Source: Paramylibacter kogurei (lineage in GTDB: Bacteria; Pseudomonadota; Alphaproteobacteria; Rhodobacterales; Rhodobacteraceae). From it: DNA of 64,000 bases. How positions within the stretch are numbered: the stretch's first letter is position 1; each line of letters starts with the position of its first letter. The DNA is taken from NCBI RefSeq assembly GCF_002742285.1, contig NZ_MDGM01000012.1, positions 744,001 through 808,000 of the forward strand. The letters are read 5' to 3'. The notes below the pieces were generated by a model. The model had not been told where the DNA came from. It did no database searches and worked only from the letters and a program-made list of their open reading frames with translations. The position numbers were made by a program, and so were the translations under genes. This document shows positions 1 to 8,528 of this stretch, piece by piece.

Positions 1-345
1 CATGATCGGAAGACCTAGTAAAACCATATTGGAAAACAGGGCGGTGAAGCCAATTGAAACCGAGGCACCGGGTGTGCGGCGAAATCCAAATGCGGCGATC
101 AAGCCAGAAAGCACAAAAATGCTGGTCGCGGGGATATAATAAGACAGGATCAGATCAAGGCTAAACACCGCCGCAAGATCTAGGTTGGCAACCGCAGTGA
201 ACAACAGGCATGGAATAGCGTAGGTTTGGGTGAAATTCATCAGCGCATCGACATGGCTTTCGGCGAACAAGCCTTTCCACACGGTAAAATACCCAGCCCC
301 GATGATCAGGAAGACTGGGAGAACGATTTCAATGATTGAGAGCAT
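1..345 (-). CDS. AEC (auxin efflux carrier) family transporter, C-terminus cut by window edge
   Basis: The reverse complement of the window edge encodes 115 codons beginning MLSIIEIVLPVFLIIGAGYF, a hydrophobic opening typical of AEC-family permeases (MdcF-like), which export or import small organic acids. Further membrane-type stretches follow (residues about 35-60 and 65-85). The ATG at 345 overlaps the stop of the upstream hydrolase gene by one base (TAATG), so the two are probably translationally coupled. The rest of the gene lies outside the window. The substrate cannot be inferred from what is visible. Confidence 0.8.
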   Translation of the reverse strand, partial: MLSIIEIVLPVFLIIGAGYFTVWKGLFAESHVDALMNFTQTYAIPCLLFTAVANLDLAAVFSLDLILSYYIPATSIFVLSGLIAAFGFRRTPGASVSIGFTALFSNMVLLGLPIM

Positions 346-1136
346 TAGATTTTTGCCGTTATTTCAAGGCCGTCATACGCGGCGGTGACATGTTCAGGGG
401 TGTCGTCACAGATTGTTTGATAATCCAGATCGACATGCATATTGGTCAGGATCGCACGTTTTGGCGCGTATTTTTCAATCCATTCCAAGGATTGTTCAAA
501 ATGTGTGTGGCTGGGATGGGGTGTGTAACGCAATGCATCAAGAATCCAGCAATCAAGATTTTGCATCGGTGCATCCGCTGGGATTGCGGAAATATCAGGC
601 GTGTAGAGAACATCATTGATCCGTAATGCGCGCACTGTGATATTGCCGTGATCAACATCAAAACTGTCAATTGAAATCGGCCCACCCGCGCCATCAATGG
701 TTAGTGTCGTTAGCAAATCATGCATTTTGAGAATTGGTGGATAGGGGCTCCCGATGGGCTTTTCAAATGCATATCCAAACCGCCCCATGATGGCGGCCCG
801 TGCAGAGGGTGCGGCGTAAACATTGATCAGTTTGCGCATATTGATCACGATCATCCGTAAATCATCCAGCCCATGCACATGATCGGCATGTTCATGTGTA
901 TAGATCACGGCGTCCAGTTCGCCGACTTTGGCGTTCAACAATTGTTGGCGCATATCAGGGGATGTGTCGATCAACACATTGGTTATACCTTCCGTACCGA
1001 TGCGTTGCACCAGTAACGAACAGCGCGTGCGCAAATTGCGCGGGTTTTGTGGATCACATGCGCCCCAGTTATTGCCAATGCGCGGCACACCACCAGACGA
1101 GCCGCAGCCAAGTATAGTGAATTTGATCTCAGACAT
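345..1136 (-). CDS. MBL-fold metal-dependent hydrolase (PhnP-like)
   Basis: A 263-residue protein of the metallo-beta-lactamase superfamily. The metal-binding signature THEHADHVHGL gives H81, H83, D85 and H86, and the N-terminus FTILGCGSSGGVPRIG is the one seen in PhnP-like phosphodiesterases. I chose the ATG at 1136 (MSEIKF) because it overlaps the tatD-like stop as TAATG, exactly like the junction at the other end of this gene; an in-frame start 15 bases upstream (MGEIIM) is less likely. The substrate is unknown; PhnP itself opens cyclic ribose phosphates, but no other phn genes are nearby. Confidence 0.88.
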   Translation of the reverse strand: MSEIKFTILGCGSSGGVPRIGNNWGACDPQNPRNLRTRCSLLVQRIGTEGITNVLIDTSPDMRQQLLNAKVGELDAVIYTHEHADHVHGLDDLRMIVINMRKLINVYAAPSARAAIMGRFGYAFEKPIGSPYPPILKMHDLLTTLTIDGAGGPISIDSFDVDHGNITVRALRINDVLYTPDISAIPADAPMQNLDCWILDALRYTPHPSHTHFEQSLEWIEKYAPKRAILTNMHVDLDYQTICDDTPEHVTAAYDGLEITAKI

Positions 1137-1936
1137 TATGATTTCACCCAAGCGCTGGCCTTGGCAAAGAGGCGATCAAAATTGGCGGTGGTTTGGGCTG
1201 CGAATGTTGCGTAATCAACGCCAAATACTTCGGCCCCAACTTGCGCGGTATGGGCGCTAAAGGCAGGTTCGTTGCGTTTGCCACGATGGGGGACGGGTGC
1301 CAAATACGGGCTGTCGGTTTCGACCAACACGCGATCAATGGGGGCAGCGGCGAAAATATCGCGCAAGTCTTGGCTTTTGTTAAATGTCGCAATGCCAGAC
1401 ATCGACAGGTAAAAATCAAGATCAAGCGCGGCTTTGGCCAATTCGGCGCTGGATGAAAAACAATGCATCACACATGTATATGCGCCGTTGTCATATCCTT
1501 CGCGCAGGATTTCTGCCATGTCATCATCCGCAGCGCGTGCATGAATGATTAACGGCAGGCCAGATTCACGCGCCGCATCAATATGAATGCGCAACGATTG
1601 TTTCTGAATTTCGCCACTTTCGCTCGTGTAATGATAATCCAACCCCGTTTCACCAATGCCCACCATTTTGGGATGTTTGGCGATGGTTAATAATTCATCC
1701 ACGGATGTTAACGGTTCCTCTGCGGCACTCATCGGGTGGGTGCCAGCGGCGTAAAATACGCAATCATGTGCATCGGCAATGGCCCGCACGGACGGTTCAT
1801 TGCGAAGACGCGTACAGATCGTCACCATCCGCTCAACACCTGCATCATTGGCACGTTTAATTAAATCGGGAATTTCGCCATCAAAATCAGGGAAATCAAG
1901 GTGGCAATGGCTGTCAACGATTGAAGGGTTTGTCAT
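1136..1936 (-). CDS. TatD family metal-dependent DNase/hydrolase
   Basis: A 266-residue TIM-barrel hydrolase of the TatD family (3'-5' exonuclease or related nuclease activity). Metal-ligand motifs are in order: DSHCHLDFPDF near residue 8, GETGLDYHY with the bridging Glu near residue 95, IIHARAADDD near 130, and ETDSPYLAP near 207. Length is normal for the family. It sits 23 bases downstream of holB and overlaps the next gene by one base. In many alphaproteobacteria tatD follows holB in this same order, so the call rests on both motif and synteny. Confidence 0.93.
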   Translation of the reverse strand: MTNPSIVDSHCHLDFPDFDGEIPDLIKRANDAGVERMVTICTRLRNEPSVRAIADAHDCVFYAAGTHPMSAAEEPLTSVDELLTIAKHPKMVGIGETGLDYHYTSESGEIQKQSLRIHIDAARESGLPLIIHARAADDDMAEILREGYDNGAYTCVMHCFSSSAELAKAALDLDFYLSMSGIATFNKSQDLRDIFAAAPIDRVLVETDSPYLAPVPHRGKRNEPAFSAHTAQVGAEVFGVDYATFAAQTTANFDRLFAKASAWVKS

Positions 1937-1959
1937 TCTATTGGCCCGTTCAGCGCCGA

Positions 1960-3081
1960 TTAGTTACGCGCCGTTTCATCAAGTTTAAGAAACATATCTA
2001 GGATGACAGAGGAAGGGTCAAGGTTCACCGCACGCGCATGTGTTGAACGTGATGTGATTTCTTGCAACAGATTGGCCCATTTACGTGCGGCGGCTGCATT
2101 GGGTGCGAGTTTGGCGAATAGCGATGCTTCACCCTGTGCGGCCTCGATCACGGTGCTGGGTTGCAACGCGCCGTGGCGTGCAAGACGGGCAAGAAATGTT
2201 GCGAAAAGGCGCAATGTCATATCGTATTTTTGTTCCGCCGCTTTGCCAACACAGGCATTGGCCAGTGTAAGTGCCGCGCCACGATCAAGCCCCGGTGCAC
2301 GTGCGGCGATGGAGACGATGGACGCATAAAGTTTCAAACCATCCGCGCCCAACATTTGAATCGCTTGTCCCGCTGATCCATCGGCTAGGGTGGCAAGTGC
2401 AAGGCTATTTTGGGATGCTTCGAATCCTGCCTGTGCCAATACCCCATCCAATTCGGTTTCGTTTAATTGCACACAGCGCAATTCGCGACAGCGCGATCGA
2501 ATGGTGGGCAACAGGCGCGCGGGTTGATGGCAAACCAGCAAAAGGATCACCTTTTCTGGCGGTTCCTCCAAGATTTTTAGCAATGCATTGGCAGCGGCTG
2601 TATTCAATTCATCCGCTGCATCCACAATCGCCACGCGCCATCCACCATCGGCGGCGGAAAAATTGAAAAAGCTTTTCAATTTGCGCACCTCTTCAACGGT
2701 GATTGCTTGTTTAAGTTTTTTAGATTTTTCATCATATGGGCGGCGTGCCAAAAACAATCGCGGTTCACCAAGCGCTGCGATGCGCCGTGCCACGGGATGA
2801 TCAACGGGCACAGATAAATTTGTTGGGGTGGGGGCGGCATCCACGAACATGCCACCATCATCATCAGGTTGTGCCAATAAAAATCGCGCGATGCGCCATG
2901 CCAATGTGGATTTGCCCACACCGCGTGGGCCATTGATCAGCCATGCATGATGTAAACGCCCTGAATTAAAGGCCGTTAAAAACGTGTCTTCGGCGGCAGA
3001 TTGCCCGATCAGTTTTTCGGTCAGGCGCGGGTGTGGTGCGCCATCAATCACATCGGATTGGGGGATTGAATCATCGCTCAT
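1960..3081 (-). CDS. holB: DNA polymerase III subunit delta prime
   Basis: A 373-residue clamp-loader AAA+ protein that helps load the beta clamp. Walker A is GPRGVGKST near residue 50. The conserved LKILEEPP segment and the IRSRCRELR sensor segment (SRC motif) lie near residues 165-200. The N-terminal HHAWLINGPRG is typical of delta prime. The ATG at 3081 overlaps the tmk stop (ATGA), implying coupled translation. The insertion with two long loops between Walker A and sensor 1 is usual for alphaproteobacterial HolB. Confidence 0.95.
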   Translation of the reverse strand: MSDDSIPQSDVIDGAPHPRLTEKLIGQSAAEDTFLTAFNSGRLHHAWLINGPRGVGKSTLAWRIARFLLAQPDDDGGMFVDAAPTPTNLSVPVDHPVARRIAALGEPRLFLARRPYDEKSKKLKQAITVEEVRKLKSFFNFSAADGGWRVAIVDAADELNTAAANALLKILEEPPEKVILLLVCHQPARLLPTIRSRCRELRCVQLNETELDGVLAQAGFEASQNSLALATLADGSAGQAIQMLGADGLKLYASIVSIAARAPGLDRGAALTLANACVGKAAEQKYDMTLRLFATFLARLARHGALQPSTVIEAAQGEASLFAKLAPNAAAARKWANLLQEITSRSTHARAVNLDPSSVILDMFLKLDETARN

Positions 3082-3698
3082 CCGATTGCGGCCTTGGCGA
3101 TGGAAAGAACATCAGATGCAATAGCATCAATCGGGCGATTGCCATCAATCACGCGACAACGGTTTTCATTTTCGCTTGCGAGTGCCAGAAACCCCGCACG
3201 TAAATCCATTTGAAATTGCAAACCAAAATCTTCGAACCGATCTTCGCCGCTATTGCGTGCCAAACCACGGGTGAGCGCTTGTTCTGGATCAACGTCGATG
3301 ATGAATGTCAGGTCTGGTTCAACCTTGATGATCGTATCATGCAGTGCATCCACCGTTTTGCGCAGGTCGGCGCGTGCCACACCTTGGTAAACACGAGTGG
3401 AATCGGCAAAACGATCAGAAATCACAACGGTGCCATTGGCCAGTGCAGGGCGTATGGTTTTTTCCAAATGATCGCGACGTGCGGCCGTAAACAACAGGAT
3501 TTCCGTTTCAGGCGACCAGCGGTCTGTTTCACCCTCTACCAACAATTTTCGAATGTCTTCGGCGCCCACACTGCCACCTGGTTCGCGGGTAATGATGACA
3601 TCAACACCCTGATCCGCCAGTGTTTTGGCGAGTAATTTCGATTGTGTGGATTTTCCCGAACCGTCGATACCTTCGAAGGTGATAAATATTGCGGTCAC
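3078..3698 (-). CDS. tmk: thymidylate kinase
   Basis: dTMP kinase (206 residues), which makes dTDP for DNA synthesis. The P-loop FEGIDGSGKSTQ, the DRFADSTRVYQG segment and the LID-type ARRDHLEK segment are all present. I place the start at a GTG (3698, reading VTAIFITFEG), four bases after the dac stop and preceded by AAAGAG. A longer upstream reading would run back into the dac gene and lacks family similarity. It is immediately followed by holB with an ATGA overlap. Confidence 0.95.
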   Translation of the reverse strand: MTAIFITFEGIDGSGKSTQSKLLAKTLADQGVDVIITREPGGSVGAEDIRKLLVEGETDRWSPETEILLFTAARRDHLEKTIRPALANGTVVISDRFADSTRVYQGVARADLRKTVDALHDTIIKVEPDLTFIIDVDPEQALTRGLARNSGEDRFEDFGLQFQMDLRAGFLALASENENRCRVIDGNRPIDAIASDVLSIAKAAIG

Positions 3699-3702
3699 GC
3701 GA

Positions 3703-4851
3703 TTACTCTTTGGAAAATAGTTTGCCGCCCAAAACATCCTTGCTCAGGATTTCGGCAGAGGCACGCATACGCGAAAGTAAGCCACCTTTGGCAACTTCTT
3801 TTTCGGCGTAAAGCGGATATTTTGACGGCTCCATCCCATCGGGAATAACTGTCAGCGTTGCGATGGGTTTATCCGTGCTGATCGGGGCGGCGATGGGGCT
3901 TTGGTAGTTTACTTCCAATTTAACAGGGGTGTTTTTATTATATGGGGCAAGGGTTGTGATACCTTCTTTGGAAACAAGATTGACGGAGTTTTCCTTGCCA
4001 ATCCATACCTTGGCGGATGCGATACGGGTGTTTTTTTCAAACAGATCCTTTTTCACAAATTGGCGAAATGCCCAGCTCGTTAAACGTTCTGCCTCATTGG
4101 CGCGATCAGATTCGGAATTCAACCCTGTAATCATGAATATGATGCGTCGATCACCCTGTTTTGCAGACCCAACCAGACCATATCCTGCCTCTTCTGTGTG
4201 ACCCGTTTTCAACCCATCCGCACCAATACCCAGTTTCAACAGTGGGTTACGGTTTTTCTGGCTGATATTATCCCAGGTGAATTCTTTTTCCGCGAAATAG
4301 GCATAAAATTCAGGGAATTCGGTGATAATGCGATTGGCCAAAAACACCAGATCACGTGCGCTCATCCGTTGGCCAGGATGCGGCCAGCCGGTTGAATTGG
4401 CGAAAATGGACGATGTCATGCCCAATTCCTTGGCACGTGCGGTCATTTGACGGGCGAACTCTGCCTCTGATCCGGCCAATGCCTCTGCCACTGTGACACA
4501 GGCATCGTTTCCTGATTGTACGATAATTCCGCGCAACAGGTTATCGACAGATACGCGTTCCTTGGCACGCAAGAACATTGTGGAACCGCCCATATTATGA
4601 GCCTTTTCCGACACAGGGAATTTGGTATCCAATGAAATACGCCCAGCACGCAATGCTTCGAATAACATATTCAGCGTCATCAGTTTGGACATGGATGCAG
4701 GGGGCACCGATTGATCGGCGTTTTTCGCCAATAATACCGTACCCGTGGTTTGATCCACCAACATCGCCGATTTTGCCAGCGTTTCAAACGCTTGTGCAAA
4801 TGACGCGCTAGACATCAATCCAATACATGCCAGAACCCGAACCAGACGCAT
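3703..4851 (-). CDS. D-alanyl-D-alanine carboxypeptidase (DacC/PBP5-6 type)
   Basis: A serine-type D,D-carboxypeptidase (382 residues) that trims peptidoglycan pentapeptides in the periplasm. It opens with a signal peptide (MRLVRVLACIGLMSSASFAQAF). The three active-site motifs are SMSK (SxxK), SGN and KTGHTEEAGYG (KTG). A PBP5-type C-terminal domain follows. The ATG at 4851 lies just 5 bases after the SPOR gene stop. The gene head overlaps nothing, so an upstream in-frame reading of 37 residues was rejected because it lacks a signal peptide start. Confidence 0.93.
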   Translation of the reverse strand: MRLVRVLACIGLMSSASFAQAFETLAKSAMLVDQTTGTVLLAKNADQSVPPASMSKLMTLNMLFEALRAGRISLDTKFPVSEKAHNMGGSTMFLRAKERVSVDNLLRGIIVQSGNDACVTVAEALAGSEAEFARQMTARAKELGMTSSIFANSTGWPHPGQRMSARDLVFLANRIITEFPEFYAYFAEKEFTWDNISQKNRNPLLKLGIGADGLKTGHTEEAGYGLVGSAKQGDRRIIFMITGLNSESDRANEAERLTSWAFRQFVKKDLFEKNTRIASAKVWIGKENSVNLVSKEGITTLAPYNKNTPVKLEVNYQSPIAAPISTDKPIATLTVIPDGMEPSKYPLYAEKEVAKGGLLSRMRASAEILSKDVLGGKLFSKE

Positions 4852-4856
4852 AAATA

Positions 4857-5789
4857 TTATCCTTTTACCAAATAGGCATCGTTGAAACCCATTGCCTTGA
4901 CCTTGCCAAGCAATGATTTTTGCGACGCAGCAGTATCCGCAGGGCCAGCAAGCACGCGCCAAAACGATTTGCCTTTTGCCGATGATGCAACGATTTTCCC
5001 AGAAATGCCGTTTGAATTCAACTGTGCCAATGTTGCGTCGGCATTTGCCTTGACGCTAAAGAAACCCATTTGCACGAAACGCGCATTCGCGCTTGCCTTG
5101 GGGGCAGGGGCGGCGCTTGGTTTTGGCGCGGCTGGTTTTGCGGCGGCAACTGGTTTCACATCACTTGGACGTGGCAGAGGTTTAACCATACCCACCATCG
5201 CATCTTCGCCTGAATCCGATTGCGTTGTGGGGGCTGCATCAAGCGAGCTTGCCGCAACGGTTTCGGGTTCACCCGCCGGTGTGACATCCGCCGCCATTTC
5301 ATCTGCAGGGCCAGCAACAGGCACTTGTTTTGTGCGCATCGCGGTGACGGTTAATTCAACAGGACCACCCGCAAGTGCGCCAATTGCTTCGGCTGCATCG
5401 GATGAAAGTTGAAATTCTGGGCCAGGGTTATCACGTTCACGGCGAAATAACGCACCGATCACAAATTTTCCATTGGCGTTGTTTTTGATCACAACACGTT
5501 CGGGTTTTTTGTTATCCGCATGTGCAACCCACACACCACCCAATGATGGGCGACCATCCCATAAACCTTTGGCGGTTTTTTGGAATACTTCGGGTGCTTC
5601 GACATCTTGTTCAATGGTTTTGCCAACTTGTGCGGCTTGTGCAGATTCTGCACCTGTCGCATCGGTTGGTTTATTCTTTGCCTTTAAAAAATTTGGCGTT
5701 TTGCCTTCTTCACAGGCAGATAAGCCCGCGAAAAGCAAAAAGCTGCAGGCGATTTTGGTGGGGAATGCCCCAATACGGTTGCGTGTCAC
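4857..5789 (-). CDS. SPOR domain lipoprotein
   Basis: A 310-residue envelope protein. Residues 1-26 form a lipoprotein signal with lipobox LSAC. A long low-complexity Ala/Pro/Lys region (about residues 195-230) links to a C-terminal SPOR domain (about 232-308, with FVQMGFFSVKANADATLAQL and the WRVLAGP stretch), which binds denuded septal glycan. The start is a GTG at 5789 preceded by a strong AGGAGG. It heads the minus-strand run with the carboxypeptidase, which fits a joint role in cell-wall maturation. Confidence 0.88.
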   Translation of the reverse strand: MTRNRIGAFPTKIACSFLLFAGLSACEEGKTPNFLKAKNKPTDATGAESAQAAQVGKTIEQDVEAPEVFQKTAKGLWDGRPSLGGVWVAHADNKKPERVVIKNNANGKFVIGALFRRERDNPGPEFQLSSDAAEAIGALAGGPVELTVTAMRTKQVPVAGPADEMAADVTPAGEPETVAASSLDAAPTTQSDSGEDAMVGMVKPLPRPSDVKPVAAAKPAAPKPSAAPAPKASANARFVQMGFFSVKANADATLAQLNSNGISGKIVASSAKGKSFWRVLAGPADTAASQKSLLGKVKAMGFNDAYLVKG

Positions 5790-6036
5790 GCCAATCCTCC
5801 TGTTGCCACCCGCTGTTTTTCAGCTTGTTCGTGGCATACTGTCTAACCTCTGGGCAAAAAATCTGCCGCTGTGCCATAGTTTAACAGCCTGTTTACATAA
5901 TGAAAGCGTGTTCTTGCCAAAAAAAATGCAAAAGGCGGTGTTTTGCCACCGAAACGGGCTTGCAGTTTCTGTTCAGCGGATTTATGCAGCACCTCGTAAA
6001 CGATCATGTTCGCGAATATTTCGCGATCAATGACAC
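5790..6036. other. intergenic region between SPOR gene and tRNA-Ser
   Basis: No gene is supported here. It should hold the promoter of the leftward SPOR-dac-tmk operon and the promoter of the tRNA. I see no convincing open frame or structured RNA. Confidence 0.5.
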
Positions 6037-6124
6037 GGAGAGGTGGCAGAGTGGTCGAATGCGGCGGTCTTGAAAACCGTTGAAGTGCGAGCTTCCCAGG
6101 GTTCGAATCCCTGTCTCTCCGCCA
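6037..6124 (+). tRNA. tRNA-Ser(UGA)
   Basis: A complete class II tRNA. The acceptor arm GGAGAGG pairs with TCTCTCC (6114-6120), followed by the discriminator G and an encoded CCA. The anticodon loop CTTGAAA gives anticodon TGA. A long variable arm and the T-loop GGTTCGAATCC are present. Its 3' 14 bases are the crossover region used by the island integrase, and they recur at 33674. Confidence 0.97.
6111..6124 (+). repeat. attL: 3' end of tRNA-Ser
   Basis: CTGTCTCTCCGCCA ends the tRNA gene and is repeated exactly at 33674-33687. Tyrosine integrases of the P4 type recombine at tRNA 3' ends, and the tRNA stays intact because the element restores the sequence. This marks the left junction of the island. 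Confidence 0.9.
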
Positions 6125-6177
6125 TAAAACACATCTATATTATTGATTTTAAACAATTATTATTTACTTTAGATTTT

Positions 6178-6203
6178 TCAGCCCCACATCTAGCCCCACA
6201 TTT
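6178..6203 (+). repeat. left-end tandem AGCCCCACAT repeat (putative integrase arm sites)
   Basis: Two copies of AGCCCCACAT sit 12 bp apart, starting 53 bases inside the left junction. The same 26 bases, with one mismatch, occur at 33520-33545 in the same orientation. Short direct repeats about one helical turn apart near att sites are what arm-type binding sites of tyrosine integrases look like; the assignment is inference. Confidence 0.6.
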
Positions 6204-6240
6204 GTAATGCGCGCTTAGGCTAAATAACTAGCTCTAGAAA

Positions 6241-6275
6241 AACCTGTTGCACGGCGCTGCAATCTGTAGCAGGTT
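6241..6275. repeat. imperfect inverted repeat in island left end
   Basis: AACCTGTTGCA at 6241 and TGTAGCAGGTT ending at 6275 form an 11-bp imperfect inverted repeat (two mismatches) around a 13-base centre. It lies between the arm-like repeats and the AlpA gene and could be a regulator or excisionase site. Confidence 0.35.
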
Positions 6276-6334
6276 GTGTCTTGTCGTCACAGTGAACGAC
6301 ATTCGTAAGTCGAAGCATAAGATGTGCTTCCCTT

Positions 6335-6363
6335 CTTTTTTGAAAAAAAGCCCACGTCGTGGG
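6335..6363. promoter_or_regulatory. two adjacent palindromes before the AlpA-like gene
   Basis: CTTTTTTGAAAAAAAG (6335-6350) is directly followed by CCCACGTCGTGGG (6351-6363), whose 6-bp arms flank one central T. They end 13 bases before the ATG at 6377, so they could act as an operator or as RNA structure near the ribosome binding site. Confidence 0.35.
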
Positions 6364-6376
6364 AAGGGAAACATCT

Positions 6377-6727
6377 ATGTCTAACACACCAAACACCCCC
6401 GATCTGTTTGAGTATAATAATTCTGCTGCTGTTAAGCCGCGTGCCGCTTCTGGCGAAAAAACGCCAATATCATCGGAAAACCCTCATCAGCCGTTAGCTA
6501 CAAAATCAATTCAATCGCCAGTTAATGATCGTATTTATTTGCGCGTCGAGGATGTTGCGGCGCGTTACGACGTGTCTATTGCAACGATTTGGCGTTGGGC
6601 GAGTGAAACAGCGAATGCGTTTCCAAAGCCCATTCAGTTGAGCAGGGGGACAACGCGATGGTTGCTTGGTGAGTTGGAAAATTATGATGCGCAGGTGAAA
6701 GCGGATCGGGATGGTTCCAATGGCTAA
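6377..6727 (+). CDS. AlpA-family helix-turn-helix protein (putative excisionase/regulator)
   Basis: A 116-residue protein. The N-terminal half is polar and disordered-looking. The C-terminal half (from IYLRVEDVAARYDVSIATIW, about residue 55) is a winged-helix motif like AlpA and Xis regulators, followed by the typical RGTTRWLLGELENY end. AlpA proteins regulate or direct excision of P4-like elements. I chose the ATG at 6377 (MSNTPN), which has AAGGGA six bases upstream, over an in-frame GTG at 6359. It overlaps the next gene by eight bases (ATGGCTAA), so the two are coupled. Confidence 0.75.
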   Translation: MSNTPNTPDLFEYNNSAAVKPRAASGEKTPISSENPHQPLATKSIQSPVNDRIYLRVEDVAARYDVSIATIWRWASETANAFPKPIQLSRGTTRWLLGELENYDAQVKADRDGSNG

Positions 6728-8333
6728 AAGAAACATGAAGAGTTTGTTTAAGGCCAACCGCGTTTATAGCGTCAAGCAAGTCTGTGAAATATGTGGCGTG
6801 ACCCAAAATGCCGTATTGGGGTGGGTAAAAGTTGGATTACATCCATCAGATGTAACCAAACCATGTGTGTTCCAAGGCTCGTCGCTCATAGCGTTTTTTG
6901 AAGCGCAGTCGAAACGAGACAATAGAAGTTTACGAATAGGTGAATTCAAATGTTTCTCATGCCGCGGGGTCTTTTGGCCAGATGCGGAAGCGATCGAATG
7001 CATGCTTTCAACGAAATATGGAAACGTGCAGGTAAAGGCCTATTGTGACGGCTGCAAAACCTGCGCCACAAAGTTATTGAATGCAACACAATGGGACAGT
7101 GTTCAAAAATGTAAAAACACGGGCGCTAGCCTAGATACAATAGACGAAGGAAAAGCAGGTTTTAAGGCTAAAACAGGCATAAAACAGATCACTAGCGAGA
7201 ATACTTTCTACTATTCGAATGATAGATTGCTGCATGGGTACATCGTTTTTATGGGCAAGTATGCGACGAAAACGATAGATGCGCATCTTATTGCGATCCG
7301 AGATTTCGAACGATTTAGCAAGGGTGTCGCGTTCAAACAGATCACCCCGCAACTTGTTGCGCAATATCGAGAAGACCTTATTCAACGCGGGAGTGAACTT
7401 GGCGAAGACGCCATCAGCAATTCGACGATCCGACATCGCGCATCACAACTGCGCTTATTCCTCACTTGGTTGCTTAAGCAAAAAGGGTATCGCAGCCTTG
7501 ATCAGACTTTGCCAGAATATCTGGATCTTCCCAACGCGCTGATGGCCAAAGTCATGCCGGCAAAGGAGAAGGTCTATCCAACGCTATCGGAAGCAGAAGA
7601 GATGCTTCGATCCATGCCCAAGGCAACGCGGTTGGATCGCCGTCAACGCGCCGTTTTTGCCTGTGCTTTTTTAACAGGATTGCGTGCAAACGCATTGGCA
7701 GGTTTGCGGCATCGCGATATGGATTTGCAGAAAAGTATCTTTGTTCAAGATGGCACCAATGGGCGTGCAAAAAACGGCAAGAGTTACCGCGGACGGTTTT
7801 TTCCAGTTCCAGAAATATTTCTGAGTGTGTTCACGGAATGGGTCAATGAAATGGAAACGTTAGGAGCAAATCGCGATGATGCTGTGTTTCCAGCAGAGCA
7901 ATCACTTATTCAAAATCGATCCCCTGGTGTTCAACCGCGCAAACCTTTTGAACCTCTAAAAGGTGGAGATGTCGTTCGACAAGCATTCGTAGTGGCCAGC
8001 AAGAATACCGAACACCACTATCACCCACATTTAGCGCGTGACTGTTTGGCAGCGTTTGGTGTTGAATTGTGCCGGAGCGAAAAAGAAAGAACAGCGTGGT
8101 CACGAAACTTGAGTCACAAAGATATCGAGACCACCCGTCTTCGTTATGGCCCCATGGCTGAGAAAACTTGGCTCGAAGTCATGGAGGTAATTGAAACAGA
8201 AAGAAACGAAACGGATGATGAGAAAGACTTAATTTTAAAGTTCGCGCTGCAAGAATTGCACCCACGCGATCCAGATTATGAAAAAGCGAAAGCTCTCTAT
8301 AATGCGCGAATTGGAAGGCCTAATGAAAGGTAG
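6720..8333 (+). CDS. tyrosine recombinase with N-terminal HTH and zinc-ribbon segments
   Basis: A 537-residue recombinase. The first 70 residues resemble a DNA-binding HTH (YSVKQVCEICGVTQNAVLGW). A Cys-rich segment follows (CFSCRGVF and CDGCKTC, about residues 77-120), which can form a zinc ribbon. After a core-binding domain, the catalytic domain shows R322 (TGLRANAL), H437 and R440 (HLAR), and the nucleophile Y476 (TTRLRYG). All visible catalytic residues are intact. Its coupling to an AlpA-like gene suggests that this pair is a mobility module of its own, separate from the right-end integrase. The start at 6720 versus 6711 is uncertain. Confidence 0.8.
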   Translation: MAKRNMKSLFKANRVYSVKQVCEICGVTQNAVLGWVKVGLHPSDVTKPCVFQGSSLIAFFEAQSKRDNRSLRIGEFKCFSCRGVFWPDAEAIECMLSTKYGNVQVKAYCDGCKTCATKLLNATQWDSVQKCKNTGASLDTIDEGKAGFKAKTGIKQITSENTFYYSNDRLLHGYIVFMGKYATKTIDAHLIAIRDFERFSKGVAFKQITPQLVAQYREDLIQRGSELGEDAISNSTIRHRASQLRLFLTWLLKQKGYRSLDQTLPEYLDLPNALMAKVMPAKEKVYPTLSEAEEMLRSMPKATRLDRRQRAVFACAFLTGLRANALAGLRHRDMDLQKSIFVQDGTNGRAKNGKSYRGRFFPVPEIFLSVFTEWVNEMETLGANRDDAVFPAEQSLIQNRSPGVQPRKPFEPLKGGDVVRQAFVVASKNTEHHYHPHLARDCLAAFGVELCRSEKERTAWSRNLSHKDIETTRLRYGPMAEKTWLEVMEVIETERNETDDEKDLILKFALQELHPRDPDYEKAKALYNARIGRPNER

Positions 8334-8477
8334 AAAAGGGCGGGGAGCGGTCATTCGCTGCCAGTGCAGAGTACCGATGTTCATTTTCCGAAAGCGGACA
8401 TAACGGTGATGACCTGAGTTCTGAAGTTATGAGACCGTTAACATAGCCAAGAGAACTCTTTACCTAGAATTCAAAGC

Positions 8478-8506
8478 TTGTACGTGCAATATTGCACAAT
8501 GATTTT
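8478..8506 (+). promoter_or_regulatory. promoter region with perfect 14-bp palindrome before the defence-like operon
   Basis: GTGCAATATTGCAC (8484-8497) is a perfect palindrome. TTGTAC just before it (8478-8483) and GATTTT 17 bases later could be -35 and -10 elements, placing the palindrome in the spacer. The ATG of the large NTPase gene follows at 8529. It looks like an operator; no regulator gene is adjacent. Confidence 0.4.
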
Positions 8507-8528
8507 GTGTAGATAGATTTGCGAAAAA

